Assembly (NCBI GenBank): GCA_036426205.1
Contig: WSYH01001943.1
Coordinates: 4,673 to 68,672, forward strand
DNA: 64,000 nt
Source: Ascaphus truei
Taxonomy: Eukaryota; Chordata; Amphibia; Anura; Ascaphidae
Reading direction: 5' to 3'
Below, in pieces: positions 1-10,849 of the stretch. The position numbers and the translations under genes were made by a program. The first letter of the stretch is position 1; the number at the start of each line of letters is the position of its first letter. The notes under the pieces were generated by a model. The model had not been told where the DNA came from and did no database searches. It saw only the letters and a program-made list of their open reading frames with translations.

Positions 1-480
1 TATGCAGAGCGATATAATAGCACGCTGAGTCATATAGTAACACAGAGCGCTATAATAACAATCGAGTAATATAATAAAATGCAGAGATATATAATAACAA
101 ACAGAGTGATATAAAAACACGCTGAGCGCCATAGTAACATGCAGAGATATAACACGCAGAGTGATATAATAACATACAGAGCAATATAATACCTTGCTGA
201 TTGGTATAATAACATGCAGAGCGATATAATAACCCGCAGTGAGATATAATAACCCACAGTGAGATATAATAATATGCAGAGCGATATAATAGCACGCTGA
301 GTCATATAGTAACACAGAGAGCTATAATAACAATCGAGTAATATAATAAAATGCAGAGATATATAATAACAAACAGAGTGCTATAAAAACACGCTGAGCG
401 CCATAGTAACATGCAGAGATATATAACAAGCAGAGTGATATAATAACACATAGAGAGATATAATAACATGGAGAGTGATT
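1..480. repeat. AT-rich minisatellite with a 272-bp higher-order repeat
   Basis: Short degenerate units of roughly 20-26 bp built from words such as gcagagcgatataataac. On top of this there is a longer period: the block starting at 1 reappears from 273 (tatgcagagcg...) with only a few differences over about 170 bp, so the array grew by copying 272-bp blocks. Apparent open frames here are just the repeat read in codons. The array is cut at about 480 by an L2 LINE and resumes near 1204. Confidence 0.85.
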
Positions 481-1203
481 GTATTGTATGTCTTTATTTA
501 TATAGCGCCATTAATGTACATAGCGCTTCACAGTAGTAATACATGCGGTAATCAAATAAATAACAGATAATATAAATAACAGATCATGGGAATAAGTGCT
601 TCAGACATAAAAGTAACATTAAGGAAGAGGAGTCCCTGCTCCGAGGAGCTTAGTCTAATTGGTAGGTAGGGAGAACGTACAGAGACAGTAGGAGGGAGTG
701 CTGGTAAGTGCGTCTGCAGGGGGCCAAGCTTTATGTATCATGTGTTCAGAATATCCACAGTACTATTCATATGCTTCTTTAAGCAAGTGTGTCTTAAGGT
801 GGGTTTTAAAAGTGGATAGAGAGGGTGCTAGTCGGGTACTGAGGGGAAGGGCATTCCAGAGGTGTGGGGCAGTCAGTGAAAAAGGTTTAAGGCGGGAGAG
901 GGCTTTAGATACAAAGGGGGTAGAAAGAAGACATCATTGAGAAGAACGCAAGAGTCTGGATGGGGCATAACGAGAAATTAGGGCTGAGATGTAAGGAGGG
1001 GCAGAAGAGTGTAAAGCTTTAAAAGTGAGGAAAAGAATGGAGTGTGAGATGCGGGATTTGATCGGAAGCCAGGAGAGGGATTTTATGAGGGGAGATGCTG
1101 AGACAGATCTAGGAAAGAGTAGAGTGATTCTGGCAGCAGCGTTTAGGATAGATTGTAGGGAAGACAGGTGAGAGGCAGGAAGGCCGGAGTGATGTAATAA
1201 CAC
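481..1203 (-). mobile_element. L2-like LINE, 3' end fragment
   Basis: On the minus strand, 1203-934 encodes the C-terminal tail typical of CR1/L2-group reverse transcriptases: LQSILNAAARI, SLSWLPIKSRI and LTFKALHSSAPPYIS are readable. The lower-coordinate end reads, on the minus strand, gcgctatataaataaagac followed by a short acaat repeat, the usual L2-type 3' terminus. It sits inside the minisatellite, which continues on both sides, so it is an insertion. 5'-truncated and not functional. Confidence 0.8.
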
Positions 1204-1247
1204 ACGTCTGCAGAGTGCTATAATAACATGCAGAGCGATATAACATG
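1204..1247. repeat. Minisatellite resumes after L2 insertion
   Basis: A short stretch (ctgcagagtgctataataac and following) repeats the unit of 1-480, showing the L2 element landed within the array. From about 1250 to 1670 I see no gene or classifiable element. Confidence 0.7.
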
Positions 1248-1754
1248 CATTACTGGCCCCTCCAGCACTAAAAGTGTTTAAATAACTGAGGGGTCTGTAT
1301 TGTGGTAATGCAATCTTGTTGATACGCTGCTACCTAAATCCGTATGACCCCCACCCCACAGTGTGCAGGGAGCTGACGTCAGAGTATCTCGCTGAATAGT
1401 GGGAGCAGCCTGGAAAACATGTCTGGGAGAGAAGAGGTTGCTATGTGAGCTGGGAGATTAAGTGTTTGCCGGAGGTGATGCCTCATTACCTGTGTGACGT
1501 GATTCTGCATGACCTCCCTAATGTCCAGTAACACGGGGGGCTGGAAGTCCTTACTGAAAGAGCTGGGGTGGGGTTACAGAGTCAGATCCTGAAGCGTAAT
1601 CATATTGTTATCATAATACTTGATACTTCTGTATCTCAGCTGTGTCCACAGCACTGTAGATACAGGAAATAGAAAGGAGCGCACGATCCAACAGGAGCAA
1701 AGAGAGGACCCAATGCAAAAAAATATATAAACTTTATTCTGTCATAACCCTAAA

Positions 1755-1796
1755 ATCCAACGCGTTTCGAATGCTGGTGTGTTCTTTATCAAGGAT
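1755..1796 (-). ncRNA. Hammerhead-like ribozyme motif (PLE copy A)
   Basis: Minus strand: stem I ATCC/GGAT, core TTGATAA, one extra A, stem II arms GAACAC and GCATTC around loop ACCA, then GAAA and a C-GC-G mini stem III closed by UU. The two stem II mismatches equal CpG-decay changes from the intact GAACGC/GCGTTC of sister copies, so this is a decayed member. Confidence 0.6.
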
Positions 1797-2436
1797 AACA
1801 CCCAATGACGGCCGCGCGTGCTACTGCGCATGCGCGAACCGCCCGAACGAATGGGCAGTCAGAAGGGCGGAAGTGAAGGCTGAGGCAAGAGGGGCAGGGA
1901 ATATACTAAGGGCACAATAATAAGCAATGTTGAAATAACGGTGGCCCAAAAGGAGAAAAAAAATGAAACCAGCAATAAGATGAAATGAAATAAGGTATCC
2001 AAATAATTGGCCCTAAGAATAGAAGAAAAGGAAAGGAAAAGAAAGGGAAACTAAAAAGAAAGAAAAAATTAAGGGAAGAGAGAAAAGGGGAAAAAAGGGA
2101 CAAAAAAAAGGGAAAGAAGAAAACAATAATAATTGAAGCAAAAATGGAAATAAAAAAGCACGAACACCAAAAAATGAAAAAATAATTAAAAACAATATTG
2201 ATAACTTGATAAGAAAATCGGGATACTGCAGAACTAAATATCTAATAAATATAGTGGCATATTATTGAATAACTCATAATATATCAAATGAATATAATAA
2301 TCACAAGAAAAAATTAGGGAAAAAACATGAACATAAGAAACATAATGTCATACATATAATAATAAGAAACCCATGCACATATATATATATATATATAATC
2401 AGAGCAAATAATGACATTTAAAGTAAGGAACAATAA

Positions 2437-2766
2437 TCAAATAAAATTACTCAAATGCCATTCAATGTTCAAACCGAAGGGAGAACGTGTTCTAAGAATA
2501 AAAATCCAATAAGCCTCCCTTCGGTTTAATAAATTGATATGGTCACCACCCCTCACTTTATTACGAACCAATTCAATGCCCAAAAATGAGAAGTTGCCCA
2601 CACCTCCTTGTCTACACTCCGAAAAGTGCTTGGAAACTGGATGATTCATATCATTCATTCGAATTAATCTTAAATGCTCTAAAATTCTAATTTTGAGAGT
2701 CCTGATGGTCCTACCCACGTATCTTTTCCCACATCCACATGTAATCAGGTAAACAACAAATTTGGT
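2437..2766 (-). pseudogene. PLE GIY-YIG endonuclease fragment (copy A)
   Basis: Minus-strand frame carrying the second half of a PLE GIY-YIG domain: a VGRTIRTLKIRILEHLRLI stretch (the Y-[IV]-G part), then MNHPVSKHFSEC, and the family C-terminus ending near EWHLSNFI with a stop at 2437-2439. The sister copies have the Cys-rich CG-CGKRYVGRT segment just before it, which is cut off here by truncation. In PLEs this domain nicks target DNA for insertion. Confidence 0.8.
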
Positions 2767-2772
2767 ATTACT

Positions 2773-3720
2773 CTGTATGGAAGCATTTGACTATTCTCTC
2801 AGTGACTCCTCAGGTATTGACGTGGATTGGACAACTACCCCCTCTGGCTCTCGACTTTGGCTCTACGTGGACTTCGTGACTTCTGGCATCCCTGACCTTG
2901 GCAACGGCAATAACTACTCCTTCTCTACTACCGGTACCGGCAAGTATTGTCTTCACTACTATACCTTGCCTGGCAACAACAACACCACACTCCGGACACG
3001 CTCCCTTTGCTGCGGGTGCATGTATCCCTACGTCCCACCTCAGCACAGGGGACGGGTCTGGTCTGCGGGCAGCACCGGCGTAACATTTGTAGAGGGAAAT
3101 AGTATACGGCTCGGCACCCCAAATCCACCTTAGCAAACTTGATAACCTCTACAATGCAATATGCCGTTTTGTTCTCCACACATCACTGCGAGATGCTCAA
3201 AGAACTTGATTGGTCATCACTTGAGTCTAGGCACAAAGTTCATATTTTCTTTCTTGCCATCAAATACTTTCTGGACAAGCTACCCGTCTATCTGAACAAG
3301 CTCCTCACCCCTACCACATGCAGCACTTATCACCTGCGATCTGACTCCAAAAGACTGTTCATGGTCCCAAGGTTCAGCAAAGTATCCGGCCGCTCCTCCT
3401 TGTCTAACTGTGCACCCCACAATTGGAACAATCTACCGGAGACTCTCAGATCCACCGTCAGTCTAAGTTCTTTAAAAACTAAAGCTGTCTCACATTTTAA
3501 TCTGGTCTGTAACTGTTACATACGCCTACAATATATATTATCTCTAATTGTGCTTGCAATGTCTTGTATATAATGTATACCAGGTTCAATTATGTAACTG
3601 TATTTGTAACCATGCATTATTTGTCATCTTAACTCAATGACCAGGACATACTTGAAAACGAGAGGTAACTCTCAATTTATTACTTCCTGGTATAAATTTT
3701 ATAAAAAAATAAGGTAATGA
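2773..3720 (+). mobile_element. Non-LTR retrotransposon tail (CR1/L2 group)
   Basis: The + strand frame at 3139-3573 reads like the end of a CR1/L2-group ORF2: THHCEMLKELDWSSLESRHK, then YHLRSDS, then NLPETLRSTVSLSSLK before the stop. The frame just upstream ends ...RLGTPNPP* and then NLDNLYNA-like sequence appears in another frame, so there is a frameshift near 3130. No upstream RT domain is present. It directly abuts the truncated PLE copy A. Confidence 0.65.
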
Positions 3721-4036
3721 AGCTGCTTACATTTTATTTTTATTCATAGTGTGCGTGAGCAAGGGGTCTCCTGAGCTGATAAAAGTTGATTTCAGCCTTT
3801 GGGAACCCTACTTCCTGAGATACAGGCCCCGGTATGGGGTACTGGTATCCCTCTGCTTTTTTTAAAATCCCACATTGATTTTAACATGGCGGTGATACCT
3901 GCACCTTCCTGTAAGTTGGGAAGTAGGGGGTCCCTGATGCTGAAATAAACATTGTTCAGCTCAGTAGAATCCCTGCTCACGCAAACTATAAATAAAATGT
4001 AATCAGCTTCATTAACTTAGTGGATAGCCCCTAAGG
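3712..4036. mobile_element. Foldback (MITE-like) element
   Basis: The left part from gtaatgaagctg and the reverse complement of about 3940-4018 are matching inverted arms of 75-80 bp (aagctg.ttacattttattt, gcgtgagca, tgagctga). A block with tcctgagata and ggtactggtatccc also occurs in another version near 61360-61410, so this is a dispersed family. No coding capacity; class not assigned. 4037-4136 holds nothing recognisable. Confidence 0.6.
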
Positions 4037-4136
4037 CTACATTACAATATGTACTACCCACCAATACACAACCTACCCACCCCCAGTGCCCCACACATAA
4101 AAACATCATTTTTTTTGTGCACAGGATTGATACTAT

Positions 4137-4530
4137 AAGCCAGCAGGGGTCCTCAGGTGGTCCCTGTGGGTGTCTGGGGGCCCCATGGGGGTTCTCAGGT
4201 GTTCCCTGTGGGTCTCTGGGGGTCCTTGGTATGTCCCCGCAGGTGTCTGGGGGACTTCAGATGGTCCCTGTGGGTGTCTAGGAGGCCTCGGGGGGTTCCC
4301 ACAGGTGTTCGTGGGCCTCCAGGTGGCTCCCGTGGGTGTCCGGGGGCCTCCAGGTTGTCCCAGCAATTTTATGGGGGTCCAGATGGTTCTTACGGGTGTC
4401 CAGGGCCCTACAGGTTGTCCCCGCAGCTGTCTTGGTGTCCTCTGTTGTTCCCGCAGTTGTCCATGGGCCTCCAGGTGGTCCCTGTGGGTGTCCGGAGGTC
4501 CACGTGTGGTGTCCACTGGCCTGCGGTATA
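4137..4530. repeat. G-rich minisatellite, array 1
   Basis: About a dozen degenerate units of roughly 30 bp based on ggtccctgtgggtgtctgg and ggcctccag. Long open frames on both strands are repeat artefacts. The block, including its flanks (a tact-ataagccagc lead-in and a cataaaaataaa tail), is matched by a second array at 5168-5605. Confidence 0.85.
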
Positions 4531-4566
4531 AATCCTATGCATAAAAATAAAATGCAATGCATTCAA

Positions 4567-5165
4567 ATAAATTATGCACTTTGATAAAGCCAATTCTTGG
4601 TGAAACATGTCAGTGTAATCCTCTTTTTTTTCACATTAAATCGTTTTTATTCTCTCCCTTTTGCTTTTTTGAATTTTGCGGTGCAGCGTTTTTTCAGGGC
4701 TATATGCCTTGTTTGTTCTATTAGTATCTCTCTCAACATTTTTGCACACAGAGGTATTTAGAGGATTCCAACTCCAAGGATATTTCACCCTGCACGTGAA
4801 GAATGATCCTGCAAACTGAAGTTAAGAAAACTCCTATGGTTGTGCTTCTCACTAGGGAGTGACACAGAACATTTATTCAATCAACAGTCAGTATTACTCC
4901 AATTATTGCTGGATTTATATTGTGTACCGGAGGTGTGATGTCTATGCGTTTGAATATATATATGGTCATTTGACCGCAGTTCAATGCTAAATCCTCTTAG
5001 AGTACATTTATTCAGTCAAGTCTTGCATAAGGGTTTTCCTCAGCCTCTTTTTCCTATTGGATTGTATTATTGAAAGGTTTCTGAATTTTCAACTGTGAAT
5101 TGCTTTCTTTTTTAGTGTATCCCAACTATTTGAGCCCCAGCCACCTTCCCTATTGAGGGTAATCT
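4567..5165 (+). mobile_element. PLE-derived terminal fragment with hammerhead-like motif
   Basis: This segment interrupts the tail of minisatellite array 1. It begins a few bases before a hammerhead-like motif (4577-4615) and continues as non-coding sequence with no open frame. By analogy with 7610-7769 it is probably the 3' terminal part of a 5'-truncated PLE; the right boundary is approximate. Confidence 0.5.
4577..4615 (+). ncRNA. Hammerhead-like ribozyme motif
   Basis: Stem I CACT/AGTG directly flanks the core. Core TTGATAA, extra A, stem II GCCAA/TTGGT (one G-T pair) with loop TTC, then GAAA, a mini stem III C-AT-G, and the classical cleavage triplet GTC. Positions 3 and 8 are U and A instead of C and G. 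All three stems can form. Activity is inference. Confidence 0.65.
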
Positions 5166-5167
5166 CA

Positions 5168-5605
5168 TACTAGAAGTCGGCTGGGGTCCTCAGGTGGTCC
5201 CTGCGGGTGTCTGGGGGCCCCATGGGTGTCCTCAGCTGGTCCCCATGGGTATATGGGGTCCTTGGGATGTCCCTGCAGGTGTCCAGGGGCCTTCAGATGG
5301 TCCCTGTGGGTGTCTAGGGGGCGTCGGGGGGTTCCCACAGATGTTCCTGGGCCTCCAGGTTGTTCCCACGGGTGTCTGGGGGCCTCCAGGTTGTCCCAGC
5401 GGGTTTATGGGGGACCAGATGGTTCGTACGGGTGTCCGGGGCCATCCAGGTGGTCCCCACAGGTGTATGGGGCCCCACAGGGTATCTGGGTGGTCCCCAC
5501 TGGTGTCTTGGGGTCCTCGGGTGGTTCCCGCAGTTGTCCAGGGGCCTCCAGGGGGTCTTTGTGGGTGTCCGGTGGTCAACGGGTGATTCCCGTGGGTGTC
5601 CGCTG
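5168..5605. repeat. G-rich minisatellite, array 2
   Basis: Same ~30-bp unit as 4137-4530, offset by about 1037 bp, with matching lead-in (tactagaagtcggctgg) and tail (gcataaaaataaattgcaat). The two arrays therefore come from a duplication of the whole block. From 5606 to about 6080 I see only AT-rich sequence with poly-A runs (5995-6016). Confidence 0.8.
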
Positions 5606-6084
5606 GCCTGCGGTATAAGTCCTTTGCATAAAAATAAATTGCAATACATTCAAATAAATATATTCCCCCTCGCCAATACTTTGAGTACAGTAATGGGCAA
5701 AATTACTATTATCCAGCTATGGACAATAGTGCATTTGCTCATTTGAAATAAAACATAAATCAGCAGCATAAAGTTAATTAAATTGGCAATTTCCCCTGCC
5801 AGGATGCAGGCTGTGCTCATCATCATCACCGTCCATGGTCTCTGTGGGCAGCAACAGCACAATAAAAAAAAATACATTCAGATAACATAGCGGTTACTTA
5901 CCGCTACAGTAATTAAGGGGTTAATCCAATGACCTCCACCCTACCTGGGGACACCATGCTTTAACACCAAAGCAATACTTTAATGAGAAAGATAAAAAAA
6001 AAAAAAAAAAAAAAAACAGACCCAAAATTAAACACAGTATTACATAGAAAATAAAACCCCATAAAAAATGAAAAAAAAAAAAAA

Positions 6085-6690
6085 ACCATTGATTGGCATG
6101 GTGGCACTCCCATGAGCTTCCACCATGCCTGGCAAAATACAACATGCCAATCCCCAAAACAAGCCTAAAATAAAAAACACATTCAATTTTAATCTTAAAA
6201 ATGCAAAAAAAAAAATTGATACGCACGGTGGTGCTCCCATGCCCTGTGTGCATGAGTTGTCAAAGTGCCAGGCAACATGCATCCTGCCAATCTTTAATAC
6301 AACCTTCACATTTAAAACACATTCAATTTAAAACACCAAAAAGGCCAAAAAAAATAATTATTGGCAAGGTTGAACACCCATGCCCTGTGAGCATGAGCTG
6401 CCACTATGCCATGCAATGGCAATCTGCAAAAAACAAAAACATGTATAAAACAAAAACGACATTGCATTGACAGAACTATAAAAATGCCAAAAAAAATTGA
6501 TTGGCAAGGTGACACACCCATTACCTGTTAGCATGACCTGCCACTATGCCAGGCAATGGGCAAACTGCAAAAAATAAAACATGCATAAAACCAATACCAG
6601 ATTGCATTGCCAGAAATATACATTAATAATGCCCAAAAAACTATTGATTGGCATGGTGGCTCACCATATGCCATTAGTCTGCCGCGGCAA
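6085..6690. repeat. Tandem repeat, ~140-bp unit
   Basis: Four to five diverged units each start near a ttgattggcaaggtgg-like word (about 6090, 6217, 6358, 6498, 6645) and contain ccatgcc..gtgagcatgagctgcca and an A-rich stretch. Spacing is 126-147 bp. Non-coding. Confidence 0.7.
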
Positions 6691-7609
6691 ATTGTGAAAG
6701 AATTTCAGGGAAATCTCGATAACCAATTCGGTAAATGATCGGATAACGGCTGCAGCATCTATATGTAACCCTTTTATCCCATCTGCCCCTAAGTGAGATG
6801 GGGGGTACTCTCCTTCTCGGGTTACTTCAGGCGTAATGGTGCTGTAACCTGCTGGTAACAGGAGGTCTGAGGGCTCCGCGGTGGTGTGGGGAGAGCCAGG
6901 ACAGTGACAGGATGAGGACAGATTACCTTTGTTTCTCCAGATGGTGCAGTGCTTCCAGCCAGTAAGGATCCTCTGGGGTCTTCAGGGAATAGACCCTCAC
7001 TGACACTCCTCATACCCAGAGACATGAATCCACACAGCAATGTCTTTTTTGGTGGCTTTATTGCAGATAGCTCCAGCACAGAGAAACAGTCTTTCATGAT
7101 CTGTCCTTTCTCAACCTAGCTCAGAGCCCTGACTAGTAGCATGATATTCTTCCCCCCCCTCCTTCCCCTCAGCATGTGGGGAAAGGAGAGACAGGTTTCT
7201 TCATGGGTTATCACCTCTCTATCTCAGCTCACTCTCTACACTAACTAACTGAACAACTGAACACTAACTGATAATTTAGGAGGCATGTCCCAATTTGAAC
7301 ATCTCAGGGGGGTGTCTCTAACTCTGACTCATTACAAGCCACAGCTCGATACAGATTGGCCCACACACAGCAGGGGGCATTCCAACCAATATCCACCACT
7401 TTGATTGACATCCTCAGAGTTGCAAGGCCCGCCCTCGAATATTGCTACAACATTCAAGGCTGAAATACACATACAGGCCTAAAACTGGATTTAACCTTTC
7501 CACTGCCTGCACTACAGGAAATAGAAAGGAGCGCACGATCCAACAGGAGCAAAGAGAGGACCCAATGCAAAAATTTTTATAACCTTTATTCTGTCATAAC
7601 CTTAAAATC

Positions 7610-7769
7610 TCTTTGATAAAGCGTGGGTTTAAAAACGCGTGAAACGCGTCAGTGTTCTTTTGCTGTTTTTAATGTGCCTACAATACAGTTTTGCACCTAA
7701 TTCTTGGCAGTATTTGGTCAAAGTTTTTCTTCAGCAGCAGATGCACCGCCGTTCTTTCCACTTTGTTTG
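7610..7769 (+). mobile_element. 160-bp hammerhead-bearing insertion with exact 15-bp TSD
   Basis: The host PLE sequence cataaccttaaaatc is present twice, at 7595-7609 and 7770-7784, exactly flanking this insert. The sister copy at 22030-22090 has the site uninterrupted. The insert begins three bases before a hammerhead-like core and ends ...cactttgtttg. No coding frame of note. It is either the extreme 3' end of a 5'-truncated PLE or an independent short retroelement. Confidence 0.8.
7611..7654 (+). ncRNA. Hammerhead-like ribozyme motif at the start of the 160-bp insert
   Basis: Core TTGATAA with an extra A, stem II GCGTG/CGCGT (two wobble pairs) with a long A-rich loop, GAAA, mini stem III C-GC-G and cleavage triplet GTC followed by AGTG. 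The 5' strand of stem I is incomplete because the element starts inside it. Confidence 0.55.
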
Positions 7770-7781
7770 CATAACCTTAAA

Positions 7782-7822
7782 ATCCAACGCGTTTCGAACG
7801 CTGGTGCGTTCTTATCAAGGAT
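7782..7822 (-). ncRNA. Hammerhead-like ribozyme motif (PLE copy B, 3' terminal repeat)
   Basis: Minus strand: stem I ATCC/GGAT, core TTGATAA, stem II GAACGC/GCGTTC with loop ACCA, GAAA and C-GC-G-UU. This copy lacks the extra A between core and stem II seen in its sisters, so it fits the canonical hammerhead spacing. Confidence 0.65.
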
Positions 7823-8562
7823 AACATGCACTGTTAAAACACCCATTTTTATATCCCTCTTACATGCGATCCTTTCGCGCCAAAACGGAGCACCCAATGA
7901 CGTCATGACAGCCGCGCATGCTACTGCGCATGCTACTGCGCATGCACGAACCGCCCGAACGAATGGGCAGTCAGAAGGTCGGAAGTGAAGGCTGAGGCAA
8001 GAAGGGCAGGGAATATACTAAGGGCACGATAATAAACAATGTTAAAATAACGGTGGCCCAAAAGGGGAAAAAAATGAAACCAGCAATAAGATGAAATGAA
8101 CTAAGGTATCCAAATAATTAGCCCTAAGAATAGAAGAAAAGGAAAGGGAAGGGAAACGGAAAAGAAAGAAAAAATAAAGGGAAGAGAGAAAAGGGAGAAA
8201 AAAGGGAGAGAAAAAGAGCAAAAAAAGGGGAAGAAGAAAACAATAATAATTGAAGCAAAATTGAAATAAAAGAGCACAAACACCAAAAAATGAAAAAATA
8301 ATTAAAAACAATATTGATAACTTGATAAGAAATTCGGGATACTGCAGAACTAAATATCTAATGAATATAGTGGCATATTATTGAACAACTCATAATATAT
8401 AAAATGAATATAATAATCACAAGACAAAATGATGAAATGATGAGAAGAAACATGAACATAAGAAACATAACATCATATACATATAATAATAAGAAACCCA
8501 TGCACATACTGTATATATATAAAATAAGAGCAAATAATGACATTTAAAGTAAGGAACAATAA

Positions 8563-10430
8563 TCAAAGAAAATGACTCAAATGCCATTCAATGTTCAAAC
8601 CGACGGTAGAACGTGTTCTAAGAATAAAAATCCAATAAGCCTCCCTTCGGTTTAATAAATTGATATGGTCAACACCCCTCAATTTATTACGAACCAATTC
8701 AATGCCCAAAAATGAGAAGTTGCCCACACCTCCTTATCTACACTCTGAAAAGTGCTTGGAAACTGGATGATTCATATCATTCATTCTAATTAATCTTAAA
8801 TGCTCTAAAATTCTAATTTTGAGAGCCCTGATGTCCTACCCACGTTTCTTTTCCCACATCCACATGTAATCAGGTAAACAACAAAATTGGTATTACAATT
8901 TATTAAGCCATTGATATAATATTTTTTAACAAAATTGTCAGCCCGTACATGTGGATGTGGAAAAGTATCAAAAAAGGTCGTTGATGGTGTCATGTGTTTG
9001 CACACACTACAGGTACCACATTTAAAAGAACCTTTGGTGGTAAAAGTAATGTTGCTGGTATTGGGAACAGTGATGTCACTGGGGGAAATATAAGAACCCA
9101 CTGTTCTCGCTCAACGATAAACAAATTTGGGACCAGATGTAATATACTGTACTTATGCAAGACTGGATCATGGATAGTACATTCCATTGTTTGGAGATAA
9201 TAGATTTTATCTCCCTACTTTGTCTGTTGAACTGATAAATGAAAAGCGGACAATCATTCTCAAATTTATTTTGTCTTTTATTTGGTCTCTTATTTCTAAC
9301 ACCCATGGAATCCAATCCAGCATCAGCTACATTATGAGTAACTAACTGAGAATTTAAAACATCACAAGTGGGCAACAAAGATGATCTCTCAGTATTTAAA
9401 GCAGCTTCTAAAGCCTCAGTAATATTTTTTAAAAGATAGCCCCAATCCAGGAAATGTTGGACAAGTTTCTCAGACTGAGAAAGAAAACAATCTAAAGTAG
9501 AGCAGTTCCTTCTCAGCCTGAGGAACTGTCCCCTGGGTATGGCCCTAATAACATGGGGAGGATGGCAACTGTCCGCCCTCAAAAAGGTGTTCCTCGAATT
9601 AGGCTTCCTATAAGTATCCGTTTGTATAATTTTGTTGTTGTCCACAAATAATTGAAGATCCAGAAATTCAATATGGTGCGTGTGAAAATTAAGAGTGAAA
9701 TGAAGATTATAATTGTTATTATTAAGATAATCAACAAAAGAGTGTAACGTGATAACTTCCCCTTTCCAAATAATAATTAAATCATCGACAAACCTCTTGT
9801 AGAATATAATGTGATTACGAAAAGTGTTGGTGCAAGAAAAAATATACTGTGATTCCCACCACCCCATGAAAAGGTTTGCGTATGATGGAGCAAAACTAGT
9901 ACCCATTGCAGTGCCAATTAATTGTAAAAAAAAATTGTGATCAAATGTGAAGAAATTATGTGCGAGTAAAAACAAAATTGCGTCCAAAATAAATGCAGAT
10001 TGAAATATGGAAATTTCTGGAATCTCAATATAGTGGCGGACAGCCGCCATCCCCTAATCATGCTGAATAATTGAGTAGAGAGAGACTACATCAAGTGTTA
10101 CCCACAAGCAATGATTATCCCAAGTGACATGCTTAAGTTGACTCAAAAGGTCACCTGAATCCAAAATAAACAAGGGTGATTTCTTGACAAAAGGTTGAAG
10201 GAAATTATTAATATATCTAGAAAGAACATCTCCCAAAGATCCAATACTTGAGACTATTGGCCGACCAGGAGGGTCGACCAATGTCTTATGGATCTTTGGG
10301 AGATGGTGGAAGATAGGTACAATAGGATGGGATGGGATAATAAACTGAAGCTCGTTACTGGAGAGGACCTGCATCATAACACCTGAATCAACAAGCTCAC
10401 CTAAGGCTTCTAAATAATGCGGTGTAGGAT
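8563..10430 (-). pseudogene. PLE reverse transcriptase-GIY-YIG endonuclease (copy B)
   Basis: Minus-strand polyprotein relic. Readable in order: VPIFHHLPKIHK and GRPIVSSIGSL, motif A in LWVTLDVVSLYSII, then GTAMGTSFAPSYANLFMGWWE, the catalytic motif FVDDLII, HHIEFLDLQLF and TYRKPNS, a Cys cluster CGTCSVCKH, and the GIY-YIG part VVYLITCGCGKR-NVGRT. An in-frame TAG at 10054-10056 interrupts the RT just after motif A. Frameshifts occur near 9200 and after VGRT, where a one-base loss relative to copy C moves the frame. PLE RTs are related to telomerase and use the GIY-YIG nuclease for target priming. Not functional. Confidence 0.9.
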
Positions 10431-10431
10431 C

Positions 10432-10849
10432 GCAGGTATGAGGGATATAAAAATGGGTGTTTTAACAGTGTATGTTATCCTTGATAAAGAACGCACCAGC
10501 GTTCGAAACGCGTTGGATTTTAAGGTTTTGACAGAATAAAGGTTATATATTTTTTTGCATTGGGTCCTCTCTTTGCTCCTGTTGGATCGTGCGCTCCTTT
10601 CTATTTTCTGTATCTGCTACTACTGGAAGCTGCACATCCTGCCAGCCCCTACCAAGAACTTGTGAGTACATTATTTGCTACAGGGTTGTTTTCCAATGAG
10701 ACTGATCTGCAGGAGACTTTTTACCCAATATTGCTGGATGTTATTCTCACCTAATGTTATTGATTTTGGATCATTCTTGAGCTTTGGCATTGGCTATTAA
10801 TGATTATTATACCTAGCATTTGAGCGCTTCTTCATCTCTATCTACACTT
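10432..10849 (+). repeat. Inverted pseudo-LTR of PLE copy B
   Basis: This + strand block matches the 3' terminal repeat of copy C (about 21985-22425), from ggatataaaaatggg through the hammerhead-like motif, the tgcattgggtcctctc block and the end near catttgagcgcttc. It lies opposite in direction to the minus-strand body of copy B. The join to the coding region is at a shared ggatcgcaggta word. Confidence 0.8.
10477..10518 (+). ncRNA. Hammerhead-like ribozyme motif (PLE copy B, inverted repeat)
   Basis: Stem I ATCC/GGAT, core TTGATAA, extra A, perfect 6-bp stem II GAACGC/GCGTTC with loop ACCA, GAAA, mini stem III C-GC-G, U16.1 and U17. Same structure as the copy at 22030-22071. Confidence 0.7.

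Larger units (their letters stand above)
1672..2772 (-). mobile_element. Penelope-like element (Neptune type), copy A, 5'-truncated
   Basis: Minus-strand copy of the family also seen at 7511-10855 and 20680-22430. It keeps the end of the GIY-YIG endonuclease frame, an AT-rich 3' region and the terminal repeat with a hammerhead-like motif, down to the terminal block that reads ggaaatagaaaggagcgcac on the + strand. The 5' break near 2772 removes the reverse transcriptase. Such 5' truncation is usual for PLEs. Confidence 0.85.

Noticed and set aside
30..305. Open frames of 80-90 codons rich in Ile, Ser, Tyr and Leu
   Set aside because: They are the AT-rich minisatellite read in codons on the minus strand; no start context, no homology.
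4133..4608. Overlapping Gly/Pro/Trp-rich frames on both strands (also at 5194-5746)
   Set aside because: Frames exist because the ~30-bp minisatellite lacks stops; same on both strands.
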